Positions 21,984 to 31,556 of a stretch of DNA of 64,000 bases are shown here, piece by piece (position 1 is the stretch's first letter; each line of letters starts with the position of its first letter). Both the position numbers and the translations under genes were made by a program. The notes beneath the pieces were generated by a model. It did no database searches. It was not told the origin of the DNA and saw only the letters and a program-made list of their open reading frames with translations. This DNA comes from Schaalia canis (GTDB taxonomy: Bacteria > Actinomycetota > Actinomycetes > Actinomycetales > Actinomycetaceae): positions 62,001 to 126,000 of the forward strand of contig NZ_RQZF01000001.1 of NCBI RefSeq assembly GCF_003858455.1. Reading direction: 5' to 3'.

Positions 21984-23234
21984 ATGTCCGCCACGGTTGT
22001 TGTCGGAGTCGGTGGGGGAGTCGCAGCCTTTAAAGCGGCAACCCTCGTTCGTGAGATCGCCCGAGCCGGGCATGAGGTGAGGGTCATCCCTACCCCCTCC
22101 GCGCTTGAGTTTGTCGGCACTGCCACATGGGAGGCCCTCAGTGGAGCCCCCGTTCACGTTGGCGTATTCGATGCTGGCGGGGCGGACCATGTGGAGATCG
22201 CGCGCGAAGCTGACCTCATTGTCATTGCTCCAGCCACAGCCGATCTGATGGCGCGCATGCGTTCAGGAATGGCGAATGATCTTCTGACAACCACCCTTCT
22301 TGCATCACGCTGCCCAGTGGTGATCGCCCCGGCTATGCACACCGCCATGTGGGAGCATCCCGCTACTCAAGAGAATCGGCAGGTTCTCCTTGCGCGCGGT
22401 ATTCACGTTCTTGACCCCCGTGAAGGAGCCCTCTCATCGGGCGACAGCGGCAAGGGGCGAATGCAAGAACCAGAGGAAATTGCTCGCATCGCCCTCAATA
22501 TTCTTGCCCAGAACAATAGTGCCTCTGAACATGCACGTTCCTCTGCAGGGCCTGTGGATCTAGAGGGGCGGCAGATTCTCATTACCGCCGGTGGAACCCA
22601 TGAAGCGATCGATCCCGTTCGCTTCATTGGAAACCACTCGTCTGGACGCCAAGGCATTGCTCTCGCGCGCCGTGCGCGTGAGCGTGGTGCGGAGGTAACA
22701 CTGATTGCTGCCAATGTTGAAGCCGCGCTCTTGCCGACAGGCGTCAACATTGTTCCGGTTGTGAGCGCTGCTGACATGGAAGAGGCAGTTAACAGTCGTC
22801 TTCACCAATCGGATGCAGTCATTATGGCGGCAGCAGTCGCTGACTATCGCCCCAGTGCGCCCGCACACATGAAGCTCAAAAAGAGTGAGGAAGTAGACGT
22901 TCCTCAAATTGTGCTCGAACGAACCCCCGATATTTTGGCCGGAATCGCCACCTCACCTCATCGCCCAGCCTGTGTTGTTGGCTTTGCAGCTGAGACGGGC
23001 AGCGTCGAGCAAGTGTTGGCCTATGGTCAAGAAAAGGCACGTCGAAAGGGGGCAGACCTCTTGGTCGTTAACCCCGTTGGTGAGGGACGTGGATTTGGCG
23101 ACGTCCCCAACGACGTTCACTTTGTGGGAAGTGACGGGTCAATACTTGGTAAGGCTTCTGGCACGAAAGATGATGTTGCCTGTGCCATTCTTGATCGCGT
23201 GAGCGCCATTTTGGCGAGTACGATGGAGCAGTGA
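21984..23234 (+). CDS. coaBC: Phosphopantothenoylcysteine decarboxylase / phosphopantothenate--cysteine ligase
   Basis: Bifunctional flavoprotein of coenzyme A synthesis. Of 416 residues, the first 180 or so are the CoaC flavin domain ([48 protein letters not shown], with His in place of the Asn of the E. coli PAMN motif, which I recall as usual in actinobacteria). The rest is CoaB ([20 protein letters not shown], then [10 protein letters not shown] and the Lys-rich loop KLKKSEE). The ATG is 7 nt after the rpoZ stop; the stop overlaps the metK GTG. Confidence 0.95.
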   Translation: MSATVVVGVGGGVAAFKAATLVREIARAGHEVRVIPTPSALEFVGTATWEALSGAPVHVGVFDAGGADHVEIAREADLIVIAPATADLMARMRSGMANDLLTTTLLASRCPVVIAPAMHTAMWEHPATQENRQVLLARGIHVLDPREGALSSGDSGKGRMQEPEEIARIALNILAQNNSASEHARSSAGPVDLEGRQILITAGGTHEAIDPVRFIGNHSSGRQGIALARRARERGAEVTLIAANVEAALLPTGVNIVPVVSAADMEEAVNSRLHQSDAVIMAAAVADYRPSAPAHMKLKKSEEVDVPQIVLERTPDILAGIATSPHRPACVVGFAAETGSVEQVLAYGQEKARRKGADLLVVNPVGEGRGFGDVPNDVHFVGSDGSILGKASGTKDDVACAILDRVSAILASTMEQ

Positions 23235-24427
23235 CTTCTCAACTGCGCTTATTTACCTCGGAATCTGTCACCGAGGGACATCCCGATAAAGTCTGTGACC
23301 GCATTTCTGACGCAATCCTTGATGCTCTGCTGACGGCTGACCCTCATGCCCGCGTCGCCGTTGAGACAATGGTGACGACGGGTCTTGTCCATGTCGCTGG
23401 TGAGGTTACCACCGACACCTATGTTGAGATTCCTCAGATCATTCGTGAAGAAATCTCGTCAATCGGTTATACCTCCTCTGAGGTTGGCTTCGATGGTGCG
23501 TCCTGTGGTGTATCCATCTCTATTGGCCAGCAAAGTCCCGATATTGCAGGCGGCGTCGATACTGCTCTTGAGGTGCGAACTCACGCTGACCGTGATGATC
23601 GCGATCGTCAGGGGGCTGGTGATCAAGGCCTCATGTTCGGCTATGCGTCGGACGAAACTCCTGATCTTATGCCTGCGCCTATTTGGTTGGCACACCGTTT
23701 GGCGGAGCGTCTCGCTCATGTCCGTCACGCTGGTCTCATGGACGGCCTGCGTCCAGACGGTAAAACTCAGGTGACTCTCGGTTACGAGGGCGACCGTCCG
23801 GTGAGCGTCAGCACGATCGTTGTGTCAACGCAGCATGATCCCGACCGTACCCTGGCTGAGCTTGATGAGGGTATTCGTTCCCTCGTTATCGAACCAGTGC
23901 TCAATGAGAGCGGACTTGACCTCGATACTTCTTCTGCTCAGATCCTCGTCAATCCCTCGGGTCGCTTTGTTATCGGTGGACCGACAGGCGATGCTGGCCT
24001 GACCGGCCGCAAGATTATTGTCGACACCTACGGCGGTATGGCTCGACATGGAGGTGGAGCGTTCTCAGGTAAGGATCCCTCAAAGGTCGATCGTTCTGCA
24101 GCCTACGCCGCTCGATGGGCAGCTAAGAATGTTGTTGCTGCGGGACTTGCTCAGCGTTGTGAAATCCAGGTCGCGTACGCAATCGGCCGTGCTCATCCTG
24201 TGGGCCTGTATGTTGATACCTTCGGCACCGGTGTCGCCCCTGATCATGACATTGCGCGAGCCGTCGAGGAAGTCTTTGATCTACGGCCTGCCGGAATGAT
24301 TGCGGATCTTGATCTTCTGCGTCCCATCTACACTCCTACCACCGCATACGGTCATTTTGGCCGCGATATATTCCCGTGGGAATCGCTGACGAAGACGGAA
24401 GATCTTCGTGCAGCGTTGAACAAGTAG
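23231..24427 (+). CDS. metK: S-adenosylmethionine synthetase
   Basis: Makes SAM from methionine and ATP. The 398-residue protein starts at a GTG overlapping coaBC and reads [20 protein letters not shown]. The phosphate-binding [19 protein letters not shown] and the [15 protein letters not shown] motif are intact, and length is normal. No SAM riboswitch is present; expression is presumably driven from further upstream. A long hairpin lies between its stop and the VKOR gene. Confidence 0.97.
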   Translation: MTSQLRLFTSESVTEGHPDKVCDRISDAILDALLTADPHARVAVETMVTTGLVHVAGEVTTDTYVEIPQIIREEISSIGYTSSEVGFDGASCGVSISIGQQSPDIAGGVDTALEVRTHADRDDRDRQGAGDQGLMFGYASDETPDLMPAPIWLAHRLAERLAHVRHAGLMDGLRPDGKTQVTLGYEGDRPVSVSTIVVSTQHDPDRTLAELDEGIRSLVIEPVLNESGLDLDTSSAQILVNPSGRFVIGGPTGDAGLTGRKIIVDTYGGMARHGGGAFSGKDPSKVDRSAAYAARWAAKNVVAAGLAQRCEIQVAYAIGRAHPVGLYVDTFGTGVAPDHDIARAVEEVFDLRPAGMIADLDLLRPIYTPTTAYGHFGRDIFPWESLTKTEDLRAALNK

Positions 24428-24437
24428 CTACGAGAAA

Positions 24438-24482
24438 GCTGATAGCGTGTGTGTATCTCGTTGATACATGCGCGCTATCAGC
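24438..24482 (+). terminator. 20-bp hairpin between metK and the VKOR gene
   Basis: 24438-24457 can pair with 24463-24482 around a TCGTT loop: ten perfect pairs at the base (GCTGATAGCG with CGCTATCAGC) and ten more with G-U wobbles. It ends 25 nt before the VKOR ATG. It probably terminates metK transcription or attenuates readthrough. Confidence 0.65.
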
Positions 24483-24507
24483 ATGTCATCCCGTCCAAGG
24501 AGAATTA

Positions 24508-25107
24508 ATGTCAGCTGAGCTTCAGGAGTCCACCGCCTGGCGCACCCGCACCGCTGTGGAAATGATCATTTCCGGTCTCATTGGCCTCTATGCTTCCTTT
24601 GTCCTCTCAATTGAGGCGTGGGTGCTTGCTTCGAACGCTAATGCCTCCTTCGGATGCGACGTTAATAGTGTGATTTCCTGTTCAGCCGTTGCTCAGACTC
24701 CGCAGGCACAGGTGTTAGGCTTCCCCAACGCCTTCCTAGGAATCTTCTTTGAAACAGTCGTTCTTGCTGTTTCTGTGGCGATCTTTGCAGGCGTGCGTTT
24801 CCCACGTTGGTACATGCTCTGCGTCGAACTGCTTTACACCATCGGTCTGGGTTTCGCTCTATGGCTCTTCTTCCAGTCCTACTTTGTTATTCGTGTCCTA
24901 TGCCCCTGGTGTCTTCTCATCACCGCAACCACCACTTTGGTCTGGGCGGGCTTAACGCGCATCAATATTCGTGAAGGAAACCTTCCAGCCCCGACCTGGC
25001 TTCGTCGCATCGTTGAGCAGGGACTGGACTGGGCCTTTACCGGCTTGTTCCTGTTTATTCTGCTGGCGATGCTCGTTGCACGCTACGGGGTGACACTGCT
25101 GAGCTGA
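24508..25107 (+). CDS. VKOR-family membrane oxidoreductase
   Basis: Bacterial vitamin K epoxide reductase homologue that reoxidises an extracytoplasmic DsbA-like thiol oxidase and passes electrons to menaquinone. The 199 residues contain five predicted membrane segments, the loop cysteines C50 and C58 (FGCDVNSVISCS) and the quinone-side CPWC motif (132-135). All four functional cysteines are there. In Actinomyces oris a VKOR supports MdbA and pilus folding, a reasonable model here. No DsbA/MdbA gene is adjacent. RBS AAGGAG is 8 nt before the ATG. Confidence 0.9.
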   Translation: MSAELQESTAWRTRTAVEMIISGLIGLYASFVLSIEAWVLASNANASFGCDVNSVISCSAVAQTPQAQVLGFPNAFLGIFFETVVLAVSVAIFAGVRFPRWYMLCVELLYTIGLGFALWLFFQSYFVIRVLCPWCLLITATTTLVWAGLTRINIREGNLPAPTWLRRIVEQGLDWAFTGLFLFILLAMLVARYGVTLLS

Positions 25108-25110
25108 GCG

Positions 25111-25134
25111 CTCACCACGCAGATGCGGGGTGAG
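25111..25134 (+). terminator. Hairpin after the VKOR gene
   Basis: CTCACC (25111-25116) pairs with GGTGAG (25129-25134), with an inner CGC/GCG extension, just after the VKOR stop and 17 nt before priA. It has no T-run, so it is only a probable terminator. Confidence 0.45.
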
Positions 25135-25151
25135 TGTGAGTTACTAGAGGT

Positions 25152-27251
25152 ATGAGTGTTCAAGGCGCGTTTCCTGGGCTAGAGGAGGATCTTCCTCCTA
25201 TCGAGGTCGCGCGCGTCCTCGTTGACACTGAGCTACCACACCTCGACAAACTGCTTGACTACAGGGTGCCCGACGAGCTCCTGAATGAGGCGCAAGTGGG
25301 GCATACAGTGAAGGTCACTCTCGCTGGACGCTCCCACACGGGATGGATTATTGAGCGAGAGCTCATTGTGCCTGAACAACGTTCTTTACGACCGATTGAA
25401 GCGGTGATTTCACACCTCCCTGTTATTACTCCGGAACTGCTTGAATATGGTGCTCACGTCGCTAAACGTTCCCTGGCTACGCTTCCTCAAGTTCTGTCAG
25501 TTGCAGTCCCTCCCCGACATGCCGGCGCAGAAGCCAGTATTGCCGAAAGCAGCTCCACCCCAACACACCCGCAGGACGCCGTTATTGACGTAGCGGGGGA
25601 GGGCTGGCTGGAGCGCCCTCAGGACCTGGCATGGTCGACTCACGAGTTCGGCGTCGCCTTCATCCATGCGCTCGCAGCAGGCAAGAACCCTCGTGGAGTC
25701 TGGGCGGCTCTGCCCGGTAATCGTGATGAGCAGAGTTATGAAGCCATTGCGGCCTGCCTGTACTCTGGGCGGCGGGTTCTCATCATTGAGGCTACCCATC
25801 AGCGGGTGGAGGCAGTAGCCGCCCAACTCACTCGTGCATTTCCTCGCGCTCACGTGGGGACGCTCCATGCAGATCTTTCAGCACAACGGCGCTACAGCGC
25901 CTATCTGACTGCAATCCGTGGGCAGAGCGACATTCTCGTCGGCACTCGTTCAGCAGTGTGGACGCCACTGCCAGACGTTGGCCTTATCCTCTTATGGGAC
26001 GACGGAGATGATCGGCTCCGAGAACAGCGTTCACCGCGAGTCGACGCCCTTGACGTGTCTGTGGCAAGAGCCCATCTTCAGGGATGCGCACTGCTGGTAG
26101 GGGCGTGGGCGCGCTCTGTTAAAGCTCAATCTCTGGTGGCGTCACGGTGGGCGCAATCCCTCCACGCCGGGTGGGAGGAGCGACGGAAGCTCGCACCGCA
26201 CGTGAGCGTCCCCGATGAGTTTGATCGCGAGCGAGAAGGTATTTCTGCGCAGGCGCAGATTCCTTCAAGCGCTCAGCGTATGCTTCGTCAAGCTCTGCAG
26301 GAAGGGCCGGTGCTTGTTCAGGTACCGCTGAGTGGGTATGCGCCCGCGATCGCCTGTCAGCGCTGTCGAAAACCGGCACGCTGCGCGCACTGCCACGGCG
26401 TACTGAGTGTGACATCAGAACGTTCCATTGTCTGCTCATGGTGTAGCCGCGACACTGAGCGATGGAGGTGCCCACAGTGTTCACACGCTCAGCTCAGGGC
26501 ATTTCGAGTGGGCTCGGATCGCACGGCAGAAGATCTTGGCCGTGCATTTCCCGGTATTCCCCTCACAGTATCCTCATCCCAACGTGGCGTCGTTGACCGT
26601 GTCAGCGATCAACCTCGTGTGGTAGTTGCGACGCCGGGCGCTGAACCAGCGGCTGATGGCGGGTATGCAGCGGTACTCATCGTCGATGCTCCTGCGATTG
26701 CCGGAAGGTCTGAATTATGGGCTCCTCAAGAAGCTCTCCGCCGATGGATGAATGCCTGCGCACTTACTCGGTGCCGCAGTGACCACAGCGCTGGAGACAA
26801 TGCCGGCCACGGCGCTAATCGCCATGCAGTGCGCTCGGCAGGTCAGGCGATGGTCGTAGGGGGTGTCGAGCCCATACTGGCGCAATCACTGATCCGGTGG
26901 GATCCGACCCACTTTGCTGAACGGGCATTAGAAGAACGCGTTGACTTGGCATTCTTCCCGGCCGCTACCATTGTGGCAATTGACGGACCACTGGGTGAAG
27001 TGGAAGAACTCATCCGTGAGTTAAGTGCCGTCACAGAGTGCGACCACGTTGGCACAGTTCCACGGAAAAGCGTTTTCATGCCAGACGAGGGAGACGCCGA
27101 TCCTCTATCTGCAGAGGTCAGAGCCCTCGTGCGAGCAACTCGCGCGCGTAGCGGTGACCTTTTAGACGCTCTACGAGGAATGCAGCAGATTCGTTCCGCC
27201 CATAAACGTCCAATGCTGCGGATGAGCGTCAACCCGCCAGAGCTTTTCTGA
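25152..27251 (+). CDS. priA: PriA-like primosomal protein N', helicase motifs degenerate
   Basis: PriA restarts stalled replication forks. The 699-residue protein has the 3'-DNA-binding domain (ARVLVDTELPHLDKLLDYRVPDE) and the two-zinc cysteine cluster at about 400-445 (CQRCRKPARCAHCHG through CSWCSRDTERWRCPQC). The Walker A position reads AALPGNRDEQSYEA with no GKT, and the DEAH box is replaced by LLWDDGDD. Lack of ATPase motifs is usual in actinobacterial PriA, so it should bind DNA without unwinding it. The ATG at 25152 lacks a good RBS. fmt follows. Confidence 0.88.
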   Translation: MSVQGAFPGLEEDLPPIEVARVLVDTELPHLDKLLDYRVPDELLNEAQVGHTVKVTLAGRSHTGWIIERELIVPEQRSLRPIEAVISHLPVITPELLEYGAHVAKRSLATLPQVLSVAVPPRHAGAEASIAESSSTPTHPQDAVIDVAGEGWLERPQDLAWSTHEFGVAFIHALAAGKNPRGVWAALPGNRDEQSYEAIAACLYSGRRVLIIEATHQRVEAVAAQLTRAFPRAHVGTLHADLSAQRRYSAYLTAIRGQSDILVGTRSAVWTPLPDVGLILLWDDGDDRLREQRSPRVDALDVSVARAHLQGCALLVGAWARSVKAQSLVASRWAQSLHAGWEERRKLAPHVSVPDEFDREREGISAQAQIPSSAQRMLRQALQEGPVLVQVPLSGYAPAIACQRCRKPARCAHCHGVLSVTSERSIVCSWCSRDTERWRCPQCSHAQLRAFRVGSDRTAEDLGRAFPGIPLTVSSSQRGVVDRVSDQPRVVVATPGAEPAADGGYAAVLIVDAPAIAGRSELWAPQEALRRWMNACALTRCRSDHSAGDNAGHGANRHAVRSAGQAMVVGGVEPILAQSLIRWDPTHFAERALEERVDLAFFPAATIVAIDGPLGEVEELIRELSAVTECDHVGTVPRKSVFMPDEGDADPLSAEVRALVRATRARSGDLLDALRGMQQIRSAHKRPMLRMSVNPPELF

Positions 27252-27287
27252 ATCTCTCCTCCTTGAGCACACCTGTAAACTTGGGGC

Positions 27288-28277
27288 GTGCGCATTATTT
27301 TTGCTGGTACTCCTACCACTGCTGTCCCCGTTTTGGCTACCTTGCTTGACTCTTCCCATGAGGTAGCCGCCGTGATTACCCGTCCACCTGCCCGAGTGGG
27401 ACGAGGACGCAAACTGGTGCCTTCTCCGGTGGCACAGCTTGCTCAGATGCATGATATTCCGATTATCGAGGCCTCCCACATGCGAGATGCCGAAACAGTG
27501 GAGGCTATCGCAGCAATCAATGCTGAACTTGGAGTCGTTGTCGCTTATGGGGCCCTGATCCCTCAGCACGTTCTTGACATGCTTCCCCGAGGGTGGGTCA
27601 ACCTTCACTTTTCTGATCTACCTCGATGGCGGGGTGCGGCTCCTGCTCAACGGGCGATTATGGCGGGGGACCATGAGACTGCCGCGTGCATCTTCCAACT
27701 TGAAGCTGGCTTGGATACCGGCCCGGTCTTCTCGCGTGAACCCTACGTTATTGGTGACGATACTTCCGACGAATTGCTTGAGCGCATGTCTATCGCTGGA
27801 GGCCGCCAGATGGTTGAGCTTCTTGACGCAATGGATGCTGGTACTGCTGTTGCTATCCCTCAAGATGAGGGTGAGAATGCTGAGAACGTGACCCTTGCTC
27901 CGCGTCTGACCCCCGCAGAAGGCTTCATTGGCTTTGATCGGACTGCAGCGCAGACGGTGCAGCATATTCGCGCATTCACTTCCAACCCAGGAGCGTGGAC
28001 ACTACTTCCAGACGGGCGTCGGATGAAGCTCGTTCACGCGCGCTGTCTTGAAACGGAAGAGGAACCTGCAGATCTTCCTCAGGCTGCTGAGCCCGGCACA
28101 GTTCACGTCGGTCGAAAAGATGTCTACGTTGCCTGCTCGGATACGTGGCTGCGACTGGGGCAGGTGGCTCCAGCCGGCAAGGGGTGGATGTTTGCAGATG
28201 CGTGGGCGCGCGGCGCACGCCTTGAACCTGGCACCCGATTGGGAGCATCCAACCAGCACGTAGGAGAGGGCGAGTAA
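27288..28277 (+). CDS. fmt: Methionyl-tRNA formyltransferase
   Basis: Formylates initiator Met-tRNA. The 329-residue protein begins MRIIFAGTPTTAVPVLATLL and carries the formyl-THF site HFSDLPRWRGAAPAQRAI and the DTGPVFSREPY segment; the C-terminal anticodon-side domain runs from about 205. It starts with GTG at 27288, 6 nt after a TAAACT hexamer, so the mRNA may be leaderless. Its TAA overlaps the rsmB ATG by one base. Confidence 0.95.
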   Translation: MRIIFAGTPTTAVPVLATLLDSSHEVAAVITRPPARVGRGRKLVPSPVAQLAQMHDIPIIEASHMRDAETVEAIAAINAELGVVVAYGALIPQHVLDMLPRGWVNLHFSDLPRWRGAAPAQRAIMAGDHETAACIFQLEAGLDTGPVFSREPYVIGDDTSDELLERMSIAGGRQMVELLDAMDAGTAVAIPQDEGENAENVTLAPRLTPAEGFIGFDRTAAQTVQHIRAFTSNPGAWTLLPDGRRMKLVHARCLETEEEPADLPQAAEPGTVHVGRKDVYVACSDTWLRLGQVAPAGKGWMFADAWARGARLEPGTRLGASNQHVGEGE

Positions 28278-29752
28278 TGGCAACACATCGTTACGCCGAC
28301 GGTTACCGCTCCCTTAGGGACATTGACCCGGCTCGCATGGTTGCCTACACGGTCCTTGAACAGGTCAATGAAGAAGGCGCCTACGCTAACCTCGTTCTGC
28401 CGAAGTCTTTGCGCCAAGCACGTGAAGATTACCGAGGATTCGACGCACGCGATGCCGCTTTCGCCTCTGAAATCGTCTATGGCACCCTCCGCCACCAGGG
28501 CACATGGGATTGGGTGATTGCCCGCCATCTTTCGCGCCCACTGGCAGATATTGACGCTCCAGTTCGGAATCTTTTGCGCATGGGTGTCCACCAAATGCTT
28601 GCCATGCGCGTGCCCGACCACGCTGCGATTGCCTCTACCGTTGATCTTGCCCGCCATCTCGTCACCGAGGGCCCCTCGAAAATGGTCAACGCGGTGCTGC
28701 GTTCCATCCAACGAACCGGCGAGGATGCCTTGCGCGATGCCATGGCCGAACTACCCCACGATGAGCGCCTTGCCATTGAGTACGCCCACCCGGAGTGGAT
28801 GGTGCGTGCCTTCCGCGACGCCCTTGACGGACATGGCTACGACGCTGCTGAGCTTGAAGAACTCCTTGCCGCCGACAATGTGGCACCAATCGTTACTCTT
28901 GTTGCCCGCCCCGGCCTTATTCACCCCGCCGATTTAGCTGACGAGGCTGAAGAGATTCTTCGTACCCGCGTCGCACCTGGAGATGTCTCTGAAGCGGCAG
29001 TCCTCATTGAGTCGGGTGATCCGGCGCAACTTCCCTCAGTCCGTCAGGGTTTAGCCGGTGCGCAGGATGAGGGATCTCAACTGGCTGCTTTCATTGCTGC
29101 TGGGGCTCCGATTGAGGGCACCGACGAACGCTGGCTTGATCTGTGCGCGGGCCCGGGAGGTAAGGCCACGCTTTTGGCCGCCATTGGTGCTGAAAGGGGC
29201 GCGCACTTACTGGCCAATGAAATGCACTCGCATCGTGCACGCCTTGTTGAACGTGCCAGCAGGGCTTTGAGCAATGTCAGCGTGATCTCGGGGGATGGTC
29301 GGACTCTGGGAGGAGCCAACACCTCCTACCCCTTGGCATCCTTCGATCGTGTGATTGTTGATGTGCCATGTACGGGTATGGGCTCAATGCGTCGCCGTCC
29401 AGAATCACGTTGGCGTAAAGACACGGAGAATCTGGCAGAACTGCTGCCTTTGCAGCGTGACCTGTTAGAACGCGCCTGTGCCTTGACCCGGCCTGGTGGA
29501 ATCATTACCTATGTGACCTGTTCCCCGCATCTTGCTGAAACCCGCGAACAGGTGGAGGCTCGCCTAGCGGCAGGCGATGTTGAACTCCTTGACACCGTAG
29601 AGATTGCTCAGGATTGTGTACCCGTCCCTCTTGATATCCCCGAGCAAGCCGGTCAGGTAACCGGTGGGGGACAGGGGCGCACTCTTCAACTGTGGCAGCA
29701 CCGGCACGGCACCGACCTGATGTTCATAGCGGTGCTGCGTAAGAAGGCATAG
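28277..29752 (+). CDS. rsmB: 16S rRNA (cytosine-967-C5)-methyltransferase RsmB
   Basis: A 491-residue protein with an N-terminal NusB-like RNA-binding domain (about 15-160; ARMVAYTVLEQVNEEGAYAN) and a C-terminal SAM domain. Motif I is LDLCAGPGGKATLLAA. The two cysteines of the m5C mechanism are in VDVPCTGMGSM and TYVTCSPHLAETREQ. It is coupled to fmt, the common fmt-rsmB pairing. Slightly longer than the E. coli enzyme (429), the extra length being spread over loops. Confidence 0.94.
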   Translation: MATHRYADGYRSLRDIDPARMVAYTVLEQVNEEGAYANLVLPKSLRQAREDYRGFDARDAAFASEIVYGTLRHQGTWDWVIARHLSRPLADIDAPVRNLLRMGVHQMLAMRVPDHAAIASTVDLARHLVTEGPSKMVNAVLRSIQRTGEDALRDAMAELPHDERLAIEYAHPEWMVRAFRDALDGHGYDAAELEELLAADNVAPIVTLVARPGLIHPADLADEAEEILRTRVAPGDVSEAAVLIESGDPAQLPSVRQGLAGAQDEGSQLAAFIAAGAPIEGTDERWLDLCAGPGGKATLLAAIGAERGAHLLANEMHSHRARLVERASRALSNVSVISGDGRTLGGANTSYPLASFDRVIVDVPCTGMGSMRRRPESRWRKDTENLAELLPLQRDLLERACALTRPGGIITYVTCSPHLAETREQVEARLAAGDVELLDTVEIAQDCVPVPLDIPEQAGQVTGGGQGRTLQLWQHRHGTDLMFIAVLRKKA

Positions 29753-29838
29753 GCGCTAAAAGGCCCAGGAAACCCTGATCGGCAGTGACGTAGAATTGCA
29801 ACATACGTCAATGTTGATACTCACCAAGGATTCGATCG

Positions 29839-30501
29839 ATGAAGCCCACTATTTCCCCCTCCATCCTCAACTGCGATATCGGTGACTTGCGCGGTCAGCT
29901 TCGGCTCATTGAGAGCGCGGATCTGGCGCATGTGGACGTGATGGATAACCATTTCGTGCCCAACCTGTCGTGGGGGCTACCAGTTGTTGAATCCGTCGTT
30001 CAGTCGGGGATTCTTCCTGTTGACGCCCACCTTATGATCGAAGATCCCGACCGTTGGGCTCCCGCCTACGCTGAAGCAGGGTGTGCATCGGTGACTTTCC
30101 ACGCTGAAGCGGCCACCGCACCCCTCAGACTTGCCCGCGAGTTGCACGCAAAAGGTGCGCGCGCTGGCCTCGCCCTGCGTCCCGCCACCGACATTGCCCC
30201 CTTCGTTGACATTCTTTCCGAGTTCGACATGATCCTGGTCATGACTGTCGAGCCCGGCTTTGGCGGACAATCCTTTATCGACTCGATGATCCCAAAAATT
30301 CGTCGTACCCGTGAAGCCATCAATGCCTCCGGCCTGGAGGTATCCATCCAGGTCGATGGTGGTATTTCGCGCGCGACAATTGAGCTCGCTGCTGAGGCTG
30401 GCGCAGATAACTTCGTTGCCGGCTCTGCTGTTTTCAAGGCCGAGGATGCCTATGCCGAGGTCGAAGCTCTCCGCGAGCTTGCCCTCAAGCACTGCCACTA
30501 A
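29839..30501 (+). CDS. rpe: Ribulose-phosphate 3-epimerase
   Basis: Interconverts ribulose-5-phosphate and xylulose-5-phosphate. The 220-residue TIM barrel reads [52 protein letters not shown] and IQVDGGIS, which hold the metal-binding His/Asp residues. A TAGAAT hexamer at 29791-29796 is a candidate -10, and CAAGGA precedes the ATG. Its neighbours are rsmB and the FMN-riboswitch transporter; in other actinobacteria rpe is often next to riboflavin genes. Confidence 0.96.
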   Translation: MKPTISPSILNCDIGDLRGQLRLIESADLAHVDVMDNHFVPNLSWGLPVVESVVQSGILPVDAHLMIEDPDRWAPAYAEAGCASVTFHAEAATAPLRLARELHAKGARAGLALRPATDIAPFVDILSEFDMILVMTVEPGFGGQSFIDSMIPKIRRTREAINASGLEVSIQVDGGISRATIELAAEAGADNFVAGSAVFKAEDAYAEVEALRELALKHCH

Positions 30502-30603
30502 ACAAGGGCATCCGCTCTTACAGGGAAAACGGGGATGAACGTCACGATGCGTTGATCCTCGCTTTTCTGTCTCAATGTCCCTTTTCGTGGCACAATAGAG
30601 GAA

Positions 30604-30720
30604 CGTTCCGGGGTCGGTGAAAGTCCGAACCGGCGGTGATAGTCCGCGACCCGTGCAACATTGTGCGGTTGAGCTGGTGAAATTCCAGCACCGACGGTTA
30701 AAGTCCGGATGGGAGGAACG
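30604..30720 (+). promoter_or_regulatory. FMN riboswitch (RFN element)
   Basis: Complete aptamer. P1 is CGTTCC (30604-30609) with GGAACG (30715-30720). Inside are the invariant blocks GGGGTCGGTGAAAGTCCGAA, CCGGCGGTGATAGTCCGCGA, the GAGCTGGTGAAATTCCAGCA arm and CCGACGGTTAAAGTCCGGAT. A hairpin at 30726-30749 (GGTAGCAGTG, TTGT loop, CACTGTTACC) follows, 38 nt before the ribX GTG, and is probably part of the expression platform. FMN binding should shut off the transporter. Confidence 0.97.
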
Positions 30721-30787
30721 CGAGTGGTAGCAGTGTTGTCACTGTTACCCGTCGTTTGTGCACGCCCCGGGGCCAAGGAAGGTTACC

Positions 30788-31552
30788 GTGGCGACTCGAG
30801 TGGCTCAACGATCCTGGATGACCGTTGCAGCACCCCTCATTCTCTTGACGTCCCTGCTGGCTGCTTGGACGGTCTCGGCAGCGCGCACCGTTGAAGAATG
30901 GCGCTTGCCCTCGCCGTGGATAGTGAGTGAACGTTTCCTCACGATGCTCACAACACCGGGAGTATGGAGGCATCTTGCTGTCACGGCGGCAGAAGCGGCA
31001 CTTGGATCTTTCATTGGAGCGGCGATCGCTTTCCCAACCGCTTACCTGATCTACCGTAACTGTCTGGTGCGTGCAGCGGTCGAGCCTTTCCTTGGAGCAA
31101 CACAGTCCCTCCCGGCTATTGCTCTGGCTCCACTGCTTGTTCTGTGGGTTGGATACGGTACTTTTGCTATCGCCTTGCTGTGTGCCCTCATTGTGTTCTT
31201 CCCCATTCTTATTTCGACCGTGGTGGGGTTGCGAACCCTTGATCGTGAGGTTCTTGAAGCAGCCTCTCTTGATGGCGCATCAGGATGGGTGATGCTTGCG
31301 CGTATGGAACTTCCTCTTGCGGCTCCGTCCATTCTGGCAGGCATGCGTAATGGCTTCACCCTCTCGATCACGGGTGCCATTGTTGGAGAGATGGTGATGG
31401 GCGGAGACGGACTGGGCCAGCTTCTTGTTCAAAGTCGCAATAATTTGGATACTGCTGGCATGTTTGCCACGATCGCTCTGTTGTGTGTGCTTTCGGTCAG
31501 TATTTACCAGAGTATTCGCTACATCGAGTCCCGCTACCTTGAGGAAGGATAA
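30788..31552 (+). CDS. ribX: ABC transporter permease, RibX-like (riboflavin or precursor uptake)
   Basis: A 254-residue inner-membrane permease of the SsuC/TauC/ThiX type with about six membrane segments. The EAA loop EAASLDGASGWVMLARMELP, which docks the ATPase, is intact. The GTG start follows AAGGAAGG by 5 nt; an earlier in-frame GTG (30758) lacks an RBS. The FMN riboswitch directly upstream and the Thi5-like lipoprotein downstream make this a RibXY-type importer. No ATP-binding subunit is encoded here, so it must use one from elsewhere. Confidence 0.85.
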   Translation: MATRVAQRSWMTVAAPLILLTSLLAAWTVSAARTVEEWRLPSPWIVSERFLTMLTTPGVWRHLAVTAAEAALGSFIGAAIAFPTAYLIYRNCLVRAAVEPFLGATQSLPAIALAPLLVLWVGYGTFAIALLCALIVFFPILISTVVGLRTLDREVLEAASLDGASGWVMLARMELPLAAPSILAGMRNGFTLSITGAIVGEMVMGGDGLGQLLVQSRNNLDTAGMFATIALLCVLSVSIYQSIRYIESRYLEEG

Positions 31553-31556
31553 AACT

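Noticed and set aside
23150-23231. SAM riboswitch before metK
   Set aside because: metK overlaps coaBC, so no leader exists, and no SAM-aptamer motifs are seen.
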